DNA of 64,000 nucleotides from contig NZ_FMTT01000026.1 of the NCBI RefSeq assembly GCF_900100345.1, forward strand, positions 1 through 64,000, written 5' to 3'. Below are positions 42,303 to 51,088 of this stretch, one piece after another (the stretch's first letter is position 1; each line of letters begins with the position of its first letter). Both the position numbers and the translations under genes were made by a program. The notes below the pieces were generated by a model, which was not told the origin of the DNA, made no database searches, and was given only the letters and a program-made list of their open reading frames with translations. This stretch comes from Paenibacillus tianmuensis. Lineage in GTDB: Bacteria > Bacillota > Bacilli > Paenibacillales > NBRC-103111.

Positions 42303-44471
42303 TTACACTCGCTCCAATAATCCTTTTTCTAAACAAGTTGTAATCCATAGAACTTTTACGCTTGATCCAAATTGAATATGGATGTAATCTTTGTCTATCC
42401 GTCTTATGGACCCGGAGCCGAAAGCGCCATGTCTTATGGTCTTCCCTACAACCAGCCCGGCTCGATCCCGTATAGCATTTTTTTCTGCTGCTCCGCTGTT
42501 TTGGGCCACATCCTTTTTCGGAGGATTCATGATGTTCCTGATCGCCGTAACAAACTGCGATTCTTTAACCTCCTCACCGTCTCTTTTCCTATACGTTATA
42601 AGCTCCAGATGTTTCTTCGCTCGTGTCATACCAACATAAAAAAGTCGAACTGCCTCTTCCATCATTGCTACTGAGCTTGCTTTGAGATCGTCAGATGACG
42701 GAATAATGCCATCCACGAGATCAATCATATAGACCCGCTCAAACTCAAGACCCTTAGCACTATGAAACGTTGAAAAAGTCACTACATTCTGATCTTTCCT
42801 GAACTTCGCATTCTTTAGAACCAATTCCAGATGCTTTAACCTGCTCGCAAACTCCTCCATCGTCTCCAGCCCCACTGCAATCTCTTCCAATGTGTTAAGG
42901 ATGCCCATTAAGTATTCCTTACGGAATCCAAGCCGCTCGCAAATCTTTTCAAGCGCCTTTTCATATCCCAATCGATCACGAATGACACGTATAGCATGTA
43001 GCGGCGGCATCCCCCGCATTTGCAGAAATGTTTCTTTGCTTGCAACCAACGGCCTCACTTGATAATCCTGCAATTGCACATGATTCAGCAAATTATCAAA
43101 TACCGATTCTTTGTTGTCAATTTGCTTCAATACCGCCATCTGCTGTTTACTGATATATCCATTAAATTTCAGGTGGATCTTTTCCAAAATGTCCGGACGC
43201 TTGTCAGTAAAGCTCATTCGCATGAAATTTTTAATATCTTCAACCACCCAATGCGAAAAGAATCGATTGTCTGCATCTTTCATGAAAAAGGGAATCCCTG
43301 CTCGATCAAATTCATTGATCAAGGCAATCGATGAGGAATTGTTACGATACAATACGGCCACTTCAGAAAGCTGCTCCACCTTCTGAATCTGTTGAACCAG
43401 ATACTTCGTTTGATAGATGTAATCCGATAAGCTTCTGATCTTCATCGGCTTACTTGATGGATTCTTCGTGAACATATTTTTGTCGTAACGGTTCTTATTT
43501 CGCTTGATGAACTGATTCGTTATGGTCACGATATCTTTAGAGGAGCGATAATTTTGCTCCATAAACAAGGTAATGGCATGAGGATATACTTGCTTGAAGT
43601 CCAGAAGGTAGGCAGGCTCCGCGCCACGCCAACTATAAATCGATTGATCGTCATCTGCAACCACGCAAAGATTCCCGTGCTTCCGAACCAGCTTTTCGAT
43701 AATGGCATGTTGCACTGCGGAGGTATCCTGACTCTCGTCCGTAAGGATATAATCATACCGCTCCTGAACCCTCTGAAGGAGTTCTGTATCTCTCTCTAAA
43801 ACCTGCTCTCCTATCGTCAGCATATCGTCGTAATCAACAAGCAACTTGCTGTGACCTGACCTCTTAAATGCCTCATATTCATGTAGAATCCGTTCCGCTT
43901 CCGGTACAGCTGCTCGAACCAACGACCATTTCTCCGGAGGAATCATTTTATTTTTGATGAAACTGATATAGGTCGTCAAATCATCCATCTGATCGTCGGT
44001 AATATTGTCGCCAACAATGGACTTGAACAAATTACGCAAAATCATTTTCTTGTGCAGCGGCAGATGTTTCGCATCCATCGTTTCTTGCTCTTCCAAATCC
44101 AGATCCCCTTCGATGATTTGGAAAGCTGTTCTTGTTTTCCGAAAATGTTCTCTCATTACCTCATAAGCAAAGCTGTGTATCGTCGAAAAATGGACTGGTT
44201 GAAGGTGCGGAAAAAATCGCTTAAATCGCTCCTTCATATCATGAGCCGACGCACGGCTAAATGTAACCGCCTTTATTCTCGATGGATCAATTTTTTTCTC
44301 CTCGATCAAATAACCTATCCTCATGATGATAGTAGTCGTCTTCCCGGACCCTGGCGATGCCAATAAGAGCAGTGCTCCGTTTGTCTGAAGAACAGCTTTC
44401 CTCTGAACTTCGTTTAAGGCAACGCCTATTTCACGTCTCTTGCGTGTAAAGAAATCTTCTTTTCCCTTCAT
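42303..44471 (-). CDS. UvrD/PcrA-like superfamily 1 DNA helicase
   Basis: 722 residues. Q-motif LNEVQRKAV, Walker A LASPGSGKTTT, motif II ILTDESQDTSA, motif III DDDQSIYSWRGAEPAYLLDF, motif V and VI FHSAKGLEFERVYMIDL and RLFYVGMTRAKKHLELI. The C-terminus has a PcrA-like tail (VVGKTIRHGAFGSGSIRRID). It is AT-richer and more divergent than housekeeping PcrA, suggesting an accessory copy. AAAGGAA precedes the ATG at 44471. It forms a two-gene unit with the kinase. Confidence 0.92.
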   Translation of the reverse strand: MKGKEDFFTRKRREIGVALNEVQRKAVLQTNGALLLLASPGSGKTTTIIMRIGYLIEEKKIDPSRIKAVTFSRASAHDMKERFKRFFPHLQPVHFSTIHSFAYEVMREHFRKTRTAFQIIEGDLDLEEQETMDAKHLPLHKKMILRNLFKSIVGDNITDDQMDDLTTYISFIKNKMIPPEKWSLVRAAVPEAERILHEYEAFKRSGHSKLLVDYDDMLTIGEQVLERDTELLQRVQERYDYILTDESQDTSAVQHAIIEKLVRKHGNLCVVADDDQSIYSWRGAEPAYLLDFKQVYPHAITLFMEQNYRSSKDIVTITNQFIKRNKNRYDKNMFTKNPSSKPMKIRSLSDYIYQTKYLVQQIQKVEQLSEVAVLYRNNSSSIALINEFDRAGIPFFMKDADNRFFSHWVVEDIKNFMRMSFTDKRPDILEKIHLKFNGYISKQQMAVLKQIDNKESVFDNLLNHVQLQDYQVRPLVASKETFLQMRGMPPLHAIRVIRDRLGYEKALEKICERLGFRKEYLMGILNTLEEIAVGLETMEEFASRLKHLELVLKNAKFRKDQNVVTFSTFHSAKGLEFERVYMIDLVDGIIPSSDDLKASSVAMMEEAVRLFYVGMTRAKKHLELITYRKRDGEEVKESQFVTAIRNIMNPPKKDVAQNSGAAEKNAIRDRAGLVVGKTIRHGAFGSGSIRRIDKDYIHIQFGSSVKVLWITTCLEKGLLERV

Positions 44472-44584
44472 TTCGAATTTTCCTTTCACCGTTCCATTCC
44501 CTATATTCCCATGATATTCAGAATCTTATCTGAAGCTATCATCCAAACAGAAGGCCAATTCTTGGACCATCTTACACTTCAGCT

Positions 44585-44613
44585 TTGAAGTTAATATGAA
44601 TATATCCTATAAT
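44585..44613 (+). promoter_or_regulatory. Promoter of the pentapeptide-repeat gene
   Basis: TTGAAG (44585-44590), a 17-base spacer and TATAAT (44608-44613). Confidence 0.7.
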
Positions 44614-44654
44614 TCTATAATATCAGTATATATTAACAGGAGATGCTTGCGGGG

Positions 44655-45272
44655 ATGAAAAAGAAAACCATCTTGGAACGATGGCATTGTGAAGAATTTG
44701 TGGAAAGTGTCCGTCCTTTTATCGATGCCATTTCTGCTGGACATGCAGTTATTCGGGATGCTGACTTAGCCGGACTGGAAGTGGGCCCTTTTGCCGTCAT
44801 AAAAGAATTGGAAAGGTCCAGTTTATATGGATCTCACCTTGAAAATGTAAATCTTTCCTATGCAAATATACATAATTTATCGAAGAGTATTTTGTCTCGT
44901 GTCAACTTTTCCAAAGCTACCTTGGAGCGGTGTTTGATGCGTTCATGCCAAATTGCGGACTCTGATTTTTCATCGGCTAAAATGAGGGTTAACATGGACG
45001 ATACCCGTTATCATCATTGTCGCTTTACAGGCACTCAATTTTTCGGCCATGGCTGGTTAGAGTTCGGGGGGAGACGAGTGAAGTTTTACAATTGTAACTT
45101 TACGAATGCAACGTTTCGCAGGGTGGAGCTTAGAGCTGCGAGATTTTACGACTGTATTTTTGACAATACGACATTTATCAAATGTGAGCTAAGCGGGACG
45201 AAAGCGGAAGGCGAGCGGCTGCCATCTGCAGCCCAGTTTACTGACATGGATATTCCCGTATGGGCACAGTAA
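44655..45272 (+). CDS. Pentapeptide-repeat protein
   Basis: 205 residues from MKKKTILERWHCEEFVESV. From about residue 30 it is composed of A(D/N)LxX-like units (AVIRDADLAGLEV, SSLYGSHLENVNLSYANIHN, CNFTNATFRRVELRAARFYD), forming a right-handed quadrilateral beta-helix. Family members include DNA-gyrase protectors such as Qnr and MfpA, as well as many of unknown role. AGGAG stands 12 bases before this ATG; an earlier ATG abuts it. Beside a helicase, but no functional link is shown. Confidence 0.85.
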   Translation: MKKKTILERWHCEEFVESVRPFIDAISAGHAVIRDADLAGLEVGPFAVIKELERSSLYGSHLENVNLSYANIHNLSKSILSRVNFSKATLERCLMRSCQIADSDFSSAKMRVNMDDTRYHHCRFTGTQFFGHGWLEFGGRRVKFYNCNFTNATFRRVELRAARFYDCIFDNTTFIKCELSGTKAEGERLPSAAQFTDMDIPVWAQ

Positions 45273-45321
45273 AATAATAGATGACGCATGCAATGTCTTA
45301 ACTATTTAATGGGAGGAAAAT

Positions 45322-45648
45322 ATGGAAAAGCTTATGGTATTGCGAGATATACTAAATAATATTGAACAATTCGAGTGGTCGGATGATTTGTTTCTTCCAG
45401 AAGACGAAACGTGGAGTCTAGATACAAAAGGTGCTGTACTTCCAGATGACATAGATGACATGGAAAATGACAGTGATGAAATTCCTAAATTTGCAAAGGA
45501 ACATAATTTAAAATATGTATTAGGTATAGACTCTGTACGAGGAATTATCAGTAACATTTCTGATCAAAAGGCATCGTGTACAGATAACGATTTATTCGAA
45601 GCTTTCTTATACTACTATGATAATGATGCTTTTTTAGTAATAGAATAA
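45322..45648 (+). CDS. Hypothetical acidic protein, 108 residues
   Basis: MEKLMVLRDILNNIEQFEWS and acidic tracts such as DDIDDMENDSDEIPKFAKEH. GGGAGGAAA precedes the ATG. Strongly acidic, small proteins of this type in AT-rich islands are often immunity proteins for polymorphic toxins, but no toxin is adjacent and I recognise no domain. An IS remnant abuts its 3' end. Confidence 0.6.
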   Translation: MEKLMVLRDILNNIEQFEWSDDLFLPEDETWSLDTKGAVLPDDIDDMENDSDEIPKFAKEHNLKYVLGIDSVRGIISNISDQKASCTDNDLFEAFLYYYDNDAFLVIE

Positions 45649-45649
45649 T

Positions 45650-46013
45650 TCACGCCTGTTGATTTACCAACTTTTGGGTTATCAAGACGCGACAAATAGA
45701 CGTATTTATCCAGAATCCTAGTAACAGCAATAAGCCATTCCGCCTGCAATTGATTCTCTTGCATGAGTTCCTTAAATCGGATAAGTGGCATGGACCTGCA
45801 AGCGATGATGAGCGATTTGGAATGGTCATATAGCCATCTCAGGACGACATACGTCATGAGTGCAGCGAACAACTGGTTGAATACGGCATTTTTCGTGGTT
45901 CCAAACAGAACAGGGACATTCAAGTTTTGCTTGATCCATCGGAAGAAAACTTCGATGCCCCATCTTGCCTTGTACATATCGGCAATTTGCTCGGCAGACA
46001 GGTGCAGCATCAT
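45650..46013 (-). pseudogene. IS4-family transposase, C-terminal fragment
   Basis: LSAEQIADMYKARWGIEVFF with RWIKQNLNVPVLFGTTKNAV is the Y-(2)-R-(3)-E-(6)-K end of IS4-family DDE transposases, carrying the third catalytic residue. An in-frame stop stands immediately before the first Met (TGA-AAC-ATG), and the N-terminal two thirds and both ends are missing. Remnant of an old insertion. Confidence 0.8.
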
Positions 46014-46148
46014 GTTTCAGTCCGCCGCGTGATTGACGATGCTATAGTTCCCTAACTCCAACGCATTTACTTTTACCTATAGCACCCATATCATCTTGAT
46101 TCATGCCTTCTCTATCCAATTGTTGCTTCTTGTAGCAATCCCCATTAA

Positions 46149-46559
46149 TTACTTTACCGGATTCGTAAAAAGTCCCACTACCTTGATGACTTCAACTTCA
46201 CCAACTTTCCTTGACCCTTCCATGAAATATCCTTTAACCCCTACTTGAATTCGGTGCCGATGTACGGCTTCTCTCATTTCAGGAATCACGATCCACATTC
46301 TTGCCGTCCCATCTAATGCAATCGGCATCTCGCGATCTAAAATAATCTCGCCTTGTTCATCTTCGAATTCAGGATGAATCATATAGATGCCAGTCTTGGT
46401 TATGTCATCACCGTCATAGGAAAAATCGCATCTGTAACCTTGTCTTGGCGGATTCTTTCTGCCTCCTTCTTCATAGGAGTACAGTCTATACTTCACATCG
46501 AAATCTTGAGGATGTCCTACTGTCATTTCATGAGGCACCCAGATCACATTTTTCACCAT
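46149..46559 (-). CDS. EF-Tu C-terminal-domain-like beta-barrel protein, 136 residues
   Basis: The central and C-terminal parts (GYRCDFSYDGDDITKTGIYM, IHPEFEDEQ, ALDGTARMWIVIPEMREAVH, GVKGYFMEGSRKVGEVEVIK) follow the order and spacing of EF-Tu domain III, which carries the same R/Q-x-G-Y-R and EGGRTVG blocks. There is no GTPase domain. A stand-alone barrel in an AT-rich remnant island may be a toxin-associated or immunity protein, which is speculation. Ribosome binding site is weak. Confidence 0.6.
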   Translation of the reverse strand: MVKNVIWVPHEMTVGHPQDFDVKYRLYSYEEGGRKNPPRQGYRCDFSYDGDDITKTGIYMIHPEFEDEQGEIILDREMPIALDGTARMWIVIPEMREAVHRHRIQVGVKGYFMEGSRKVGEVEVIKVVGLFTNPVK

Positions 46560-47016
46560 CCCATCTTTTCTACGATGAAATGCTCTTCAGGAAAAATGTC
46601 CATCCTGATGAACGTTATATTCCAACTGGTACTCATCTATATTCTTTTCGTCGCAAAACTGTATGGCAATATCCTCGTTATCGTCCACCTCAGTACCTTT
46701 GAGGTCGCCTAATATGTTTAATTATAGTAGCCACCTTTGATTTATTCATCAAATCCACTTCTTGTTTTCGTATCTCAAAAATCCTTATTACTTTTTACTT
46801 TTTTACAATGATTTGTATTTGATACGCTTGGGTTTATGCTTGGGTAAAGAATTCGAGATCCCCCTGCATTTCCCTGCTTTTGTGTGCCGGCAGAGAAAAA
46901 AGACCGGAAATCGCTTGGGGATTGCCCGAGCCATTGCCAGTCTATGGTGAGTTGGTGGACAGTATTTTTTATTCCTGGACACTTATTTGGGGGTGTGGAC
47001 AAGAATAATTGTTTTA
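46560..47016. other. AT-rich stretch with gene debris
   Basis: On the minus strand an open frame without a start (about 46717-46590) encodes GDLKGTEVDDNEDIAIQFCD followed by EKNIDEYQLEYNVHQDGHFS and stops. It looks like the C-terminus of a small acidic protein that lost its 5' end. The remainder up to ysgA shows no gene. Confidence 0.45.
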
Positions 47017-47850
47017 TTAACCCCCCCGCTGCCGCATAGCCTCGAACAGGACGACGGTAGCGGCCATTGCCGCATTCAGCGATTCGGCACGCCCCTTCAT
47101 CGGGACTAGCACCTGATGCCGGGCAAGCTGCCGCACTTCCTCGGAGACGCCTTGCCCTTCGTTGCCGATGACAAACCACGTGGCTTTGCGAAAATCGTGC
47201 TCGTAGCAGCTAACCGCTCCCTGCAGGCTTGTAGCGACAACCTGCACGCCAGACTCAGCGGCCCGCGGCAGCCATTCGGTCAATTCGCCTTGGACGATCG
47301 GCAGATGAAAAAGCGACCCCATCGTCGAGCGCACCGTTTTCGGGTTATATAGGTCGACGGTTCCTTTGCCAAGCAGCACGCCGGAGGCGCCGACCGCATC
47401 CGCGCTGCGGATGATCGTGCCCAGATTGCCGGGGTCCTGGATGCCGTCGATGACAACGACCAGCCCGTTCAGCTCACTTGCTGCGAGAAGATCGCTTCCG
47501 CGCCACGGCAGCTTCGGCACGACTGCGAACACAGGCTGCGGCGTCTCGGTGTCCGTGCATTTGGCCAGCACGGCTTCCGTTACCGCGACGCATTCCGTTC
47601 CTTTAGCCGCCGCATCCTCCAGCAGTCCGGCAATCGCCTGCTTCTTATCGGCGACGTAAACCAATACCTCCGGCACCAGGTCGCCAGAACGGAGTGCCTC
47701 CTGCACAATGTGGACGCCTTCGATCAGGAAGCGTCCCTGCTTGTCCCTCCCTTTGCGGCTGAGCAACTCGGTCCACTGCTTAACCCGCGGATTTTGAACC
47801 GAGCTTAGGATAGCCGATTCATTGGAAACTATCTTTTTTTTATCGTTCAT
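47017..47850 (-). CDS. ysgA: TrmH/SpoU-family RNA methyltransferase (YsgA)
   Basis: 277 residues. An N-terminal SpoU substrate-binding domain (VQNPRVKQWTELLSRKGRDK, RFLIEGVHIVQEALRSGDL) and the SPOUT catalytic domain with its three motifs: DGIQDPGNLGTIIRSADAVG, IGNEGQGVSEEVRQLA and PMKGRAESLNAAMAATVVLF. It methylates 2'-O of rRNA or tRNA using S-adenosylmethionine. Placement next to sspI and ktr matches the B. subtilis ysgA-pheST neighbourhood. Confidence 0.93.
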   Translation of the reverse strand: MNDKKKIVSNESAILSSVQNPRVKQWTELLSRKGRDKQGRFLIEGVHIVQEALRSGDLVPEVLVYVADKKQAIAGLLEDAAAKGTECVAVTEAVLAKCTDTETPQPVFAVVPKLPWRGSDLLAASELNGLVVVIDGIQDPGNLGTIIRSADAVGASGVLLGKGTVDLYNPKTVRSTMGSLFHLPIVQGELTEWLPRAAESGVQVVATSLQGAVSCYEHDFRKATWFVIGNEGQGVSEEVRQLARHQVLVPMKGRAESLNAAMAATVVLFEAMRQRGG

Positions 47851-47868
47851 ACGATTTTCTTCGACCCT

Positions 47869-48528
47869 CTATTCCGCAAACGTCTTTTCGAAATTTTTCA
47901 AATCCGTGTTCGTCCCTACAACGACAAGAATGTCGTGATGTCTAATAATATCCTCGGCGTGCGGAGCAATGTTCATCTTGTCCCCGGTTCGGATCGCTAT
48001 CACGTTGCAGCCATATTTGGCGCGAATATCGAGCTCTCTCAGATTGCGGCCGACCATTTGCCCGGACGCTTGAACCTCGACGATGCTGTAGTCTTCCGAA
48101 AGCTCGATGTAATCGATAATGTTGGATGAAATCAAGTGGTGGGCCACCCGGACACCCATATCGCGCTCCGGATAAATTACCTTGTCCGCCCCTACTTTCG
48201 CGAGCACCTTGCCGTGCAGTTCGTTCTGAGCCTTGACGACGACCTTCGGCACGCCGATTTCTTTAACGATGATTGTTGTAAGAATACTGGCCTGAATATC
48301 TTGTCCGATTGAGACGATGACGACGTCGAAATTGCGCAATCCGAGCGCGCGCAGCGCTTCTTCATCGGTGGAATCGGCCTGAACGACGTGGGTCACAATA
48401 TTCGACACTTCCTGAGTCCGCTGCTCGCTGCTGTCGATCGCCAGCACTTCAAAGCCCAGATTCGATAACGTTTTGGCTACGCTGAAGCCGAAGCGCCCCA
48501 TTCCAATGACAGCGAATTGTTTGCTCAT
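47869..48528 (-). CDS. ktrC: Potassium uptake regulatory protein KtrA/KtrC
   Basis: 219 residues. RCK-N Rossmann domain MSKQFAVIGMGRFGFSVAKT (GxGRFG, residues 9-14) with IDSSEQR at the ribose-binding acidic site, and RCK-C (EVQASGQMVGRNLRELDIRA) at the C-terminus. It binds ATP/ADP and c-di-AMP and gates the KtrB or KtrD channel; neither is present in the window. The downstream ysgA lies 18 bases away in the same operon. Confidence 0.93.
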   Translation of the reverse strand: MSKQFAVIGMGRFGFSVAKTLSNLGFEVLAIDSSEQRTQEVSNIVTHVVQADSTDEEALRALGLRNFDVVIVSIGQDIQASILTTIIVKEIGVPKVVVKAQNELHGKVLAKVGADKVIYPERDMGVRVAHHLISSNIIDYIELSEDYSIVEVQASGQMVGRNLRELDIRAKYGCNVIAIRTGDKMNIAPHAEDIIRHHDILVVVGTNTDLKNFEKTFAE

Positions 48529-48556
48529 CCGTGTTCATCCCCCTTCTCATTTCTTT

Positions 48557-48586
48557 ATTATATCAAGAAGCGCGGCAGTTCACCAA
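48557..48586 (-). promoter_or_regulatory. Promoter of ktr-ysgA
   Basis: TTGGTG (48586-48581) and TATAAT (48562-48557) on the minus strand with an 18-base spacer. It lies back-to-back with the sspI promoter. Confidence 0.65.
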
Positions 48587-48599
48587 AGTTCGTGACGAA

Positions 48600-48629
48600 G
48601 CATGAAACTTATTCAAGCGGAGCATATTA
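48600..48629 (+). promoter_or_regulatory. Sigma-G promoter of sspI
   Basis: GCATG (48600-48604) and CATATTA (48623-48629) with an 18-base spacer match the sigma-G consensus fully. Confidence 0.78.
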
Positions 48630-48684
48630 ATAAAAGCGAAATCGCATCATCCAAGTGGAAAAGACAATAAAGCGAGGAACTGCC

Positions 48685-48888
48685 ATGAACCTGAATTTGC
48701 GGCAAGCGATCATTCAGCGCATGCATGACAAAAGCAACGAAGAACTGTTCGAAGTTATTGCGGATTCGATGGATGCGGAAGAACGTGTGCTGCCGGGCCT
48801 TGGAGTGCTGTTCGAAATTATTTGGAAGCACAGCGAAGCGGATACGCAGAACCAGCTGATCGCGACACTCAAAGAGCATTTGGCTTAA
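48685..48888 (+). CDS. sspI: Small acid-soluble spore protein SspI
   Basis: 67 residues: MNLNLRQAIIQRMHDKSNEE, LFEVIADSMDAEERVLPGLG and VLFEIIWKHSEADTQNQLI, the SspI family. It is made in the forespore under sigma-G and is a minor spore protein. GAGGAA stands before the ATG. B. subtilis sspI likewise lies next to ysgA and pheST. A terminator follows at 48898. Confidence 0.95.
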   Translation: MNLNLRQAIIQRMHDKSNEELFEVIADSMDAEERVLPGLGVLFEIIWKHSEADTQNQLIATLKEHLA

Positions 48889-48897
48889 AGCAACAGC

Positions 48898-48933
48898 AAA
48901 AAAGCGTGCGGGGAACGGTCCCTGCGCGCTTTT
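48898..48933 (+). terminator. Terminator of sspI
   Basis: AAAAGCG-GC-GGGGA pairs with TCCC-GC-CGCTTTT with bulges, followed by T. Confidence 0.75.
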
Positions 48934-48990
48934 CCGTCATGTGGCCTCTTCCCCTTACCGTCCCTTATCGAATCGGGCGCAACGACGGTG

Positions 48991-50055
48991 TTACCGCAGG
49001 ATGCAGCACGATTGCCGCACAACAAGCTTCGTATCCAGCCTAAGTCTGAAGCTCTCCGATGCGCCATCCGTCTCATTCCCTCCGCCGACGCGTCTCAGCA
49101 CCCGCTCCGCCGCCAGCTGGCCCATCTCGTAGAACGGCACGGCAACACTCGTTAGCGGAGGGTCGGTTACGCGGGCGGCCTCCGAGTCGTCATAGCCGAC
49201 AATGGCGTAATCCCGGCCGGGAACGTGCCCGTACTCGCGCAGCCCCTGCATCAAGCCGATCGCCATCCGGTCGTTGGAGGCGAACACCGCCTCGATCCGG
49301 TTCAGGTGCGGATGCATGGCCGACGCCGTTTTCATTCCGCTTGTTCGGCTGTAATTGCCCTCGTAGTACAGATGCACAGGCAGGTCACCCGGAGCCTTGG
49401 CATCCGCCGGCAGCAGTCCCGCTTCGCGCATGGCCTGCATATACCCCCGCAGCCGGTCGCCGCTGTTGGAAAATTCGGGCGAGCCGCTCAAAAACGCTAT
49501 GTCCCGGTATCCCAGATCAAGCAAATACCGTACCGCGCGGTAGCTGCCTCCCTCATGATCCGCATCCACTTCATGAAACCGCTCTCCGCTCATATGCTGG
49601 TTGATCAGGCAAAAGGGGAACCCGCCGTCTTCCAATTTTTTCAGCTCCGCCCGCTCCGAGGGCGTATCCGTCGCTCCGAGGATCACGCAGGCATCCACCT
49701 TTTGCGAACGAAAAATATCGCTGTGATCGCTTTCTTCTCCGGGAACGCGGAATTTCAGCAGCATATCGTAGCCTGAAGCCTTCACCTGCTCCCCGATTCC
49801 GCTAAGCACCTCGGAGAAATAGTAAGTCGAGAAAATGTGTACTTTCGGCACGTAAGGCAGCACGACGCCCAAGTTGCCGCTTCTGCGGCGGGCGAAGCTT
49901 TGAGCAATCGCGTTCGGATGATAATTTAAAGCTTTGGCGGCCTGTAGCACCCGCAGCCGAGTCTGCTCCTTCATCGGACCGACGTCGTTGAATACGCGGG
50001 AAACCGTCGCTTCGGACACTCCCGCCAGCTCTGCAACTTCCTTTCGGGTTACGAT
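48991..50055 (-). CDS. LacI-family transcriptional regulator with apparent ATC start
   Basis: 354 residues if read from ATC at 50055. The HTH is IVTRKEVAELAGVSEATVSR followed by VFN, which is the complete LacI signature; the first standard start (GTG at 50019) would remove helix 1. AAGGAGG stands eight bases before the ATC, and the frame is open to a TGA about 45 bases upstream with no ATG, GTG or TTG. The C-terminal periplasmic-binding-like domain is intact (NLGVVLPYVPKVHIFSTYYF; FASNDRMAIGLMQGL). Ligand probably a sugar. It is divergent from the phosphopantetheinyl transferase gene. Confidence 0.82.
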   Translation of the reverse strand: MVTRKEVAELAGVSEATVSRVFNDVGPMKEQTRLRVLQAAKALNYHPNAIAQSFARRRSGNLGVVLPYVPKVHIFSTYYFSEVLSGIGEQVKASGYDMLLKFRVPGEESDHSDIFRSQKVDACVILGATDTPSERAELKKLEDGGFPFCLINQHMSGERFHEVDADHEGGSYRAVRYLLDLGYRDIAFLSGSPEFSNSGDRLRGYMQAMREAGLLPADAKAPGDLPVHLYYEGNYSRTSGMKTASAMHPHLNRIEAVFASNDRMAIGLMQGLREYGHVPGRDYAIVGYDDSEAARVTDPPLTSVAVPFYEMGQLAAERVLRRVGGGNETDGASESFRLRLDTKLVVRQSCCILR

Positions 50056-50217
50056 TTCAGCCGCCTCCTTAAAAATAATGTGCGCGCGTTCATTATTTCA
50101 CGCTCTTTCTTTGTATGTCAACCCTGAATTTCACCTATTGACAACTGGCGAATGATGGGAAACGATTAACTACATAACGACGTTCAACAACGAACGAAGA
50201 CGAGAGGAGAGGTAGTA

Positions 50218-50982
50218 TTGAACACCTTATTGTATTTGGAGGAACTGGCATTCATAAGACCTGACAATCGCTTTAAGGCGCAGTTGTGTCTTAGCAGCCG
50301 TACAACCCCATATGAAGATGCGGAAGCATTAAGCGTCCTCCATGAGCAGGAGCTTGCTTACTACCGGAAGCTGCAATATAAAAGGAAGCACAGTTTTGTG
50401 CTTGGCCGCTACTGCGCGAAGCAGGCGATCTCCGCGTACACTCGTATGGCGGAACCTCAGCTTGGGCAAATATGGGTGCAGAAGGGAGTATTCCAGCAGC
50501 CGGTCATCATGCTTCCACGAACCGAGCCTCTTCAGATCACCATTACGCATTGCGATCATATCGCGGCTGCTATCGCGTTCCCGGAGGCCCACCCGGTAGG
50601 TATCGACTTGGAGAAAATCGACAGCGCCAACGTCAGTGCCATCGAGTCGCAACTTACAGCCAACGAAAAGCAAATGATCGCGGACACCTCTCTTGAATAC
50701 GAGGCCGCGCTTACGATGCTGTGGACCTCCAAGGAATCCTTGTCGAAGATTTTGAAAACCGGACTCATGACCCCGCTCAAAGTGTATGAAATCAATCATA
50801 TGGACATCAAGCAAGACTGCATTGTCACCAGCTATACGAACTTTGCCCAATATAGCAGCGTATCGTTCCGCGTCGGCCGCTACATGTGCTCGATCACGCA
50901 TCCGAAAAGAACCGAATTCAAAGTGAACATCCCGGAGATCCAGCGACTTTTCGGCACATCGTCTGCTGTCGATGTTCAGTGA
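50218..50982 (+). CDS. 4'-phosphopantetheinyl transferase (Sfp-like)
   Basis: 254 residues. HPVGIDLEKID and WTSKESLSKIL are the magnesium/CoA motifs ((V/I)G(I/V)D and (F/W)xxKE(S/A)xxK). The N-terminal half has VLGRYCAKQAISAY. It loads carrier proteins with the phosphopantetheine arm of CoA, for fatty-acid or nonribosomal peptide/polyketide synthesis; no such synthase is in the window. The start is a TTG behind GAGAGG. Confidence 0.88.
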   Translation: MNTLLYLEELAFIRPDNRFKAQLCLSSRTTPYEDAEALSVLHEQELAYYRKLQYKRKHSFVLGRYCAKQAISAYTRMAEPQLGQIWVQKGVFQQPVIMLPRTEPLQITITHCDHIAAAIAFPEAHPVGIDLEKIDSANVSAIESQLTANEKQMIADTSLEYEAALTMLWTSKESLSKILKTGLMTPLKVYEINHMDIKQDCIVTSYTNFAQYSSVSFRVGRYMCSITHPKRTEFKVNIPEIQRLFGTSSAVDVQ

Positions 50983-51088
50983 CCGGAAGTTACTGCCCAG
51001 CGCTTGCGCTTGCTATCCCGCTTGGAACTCTCTATGCTGGAGCTAACAGACTTAACCGAACCATTCTGACTCCGATGGAGGTGCCGCC

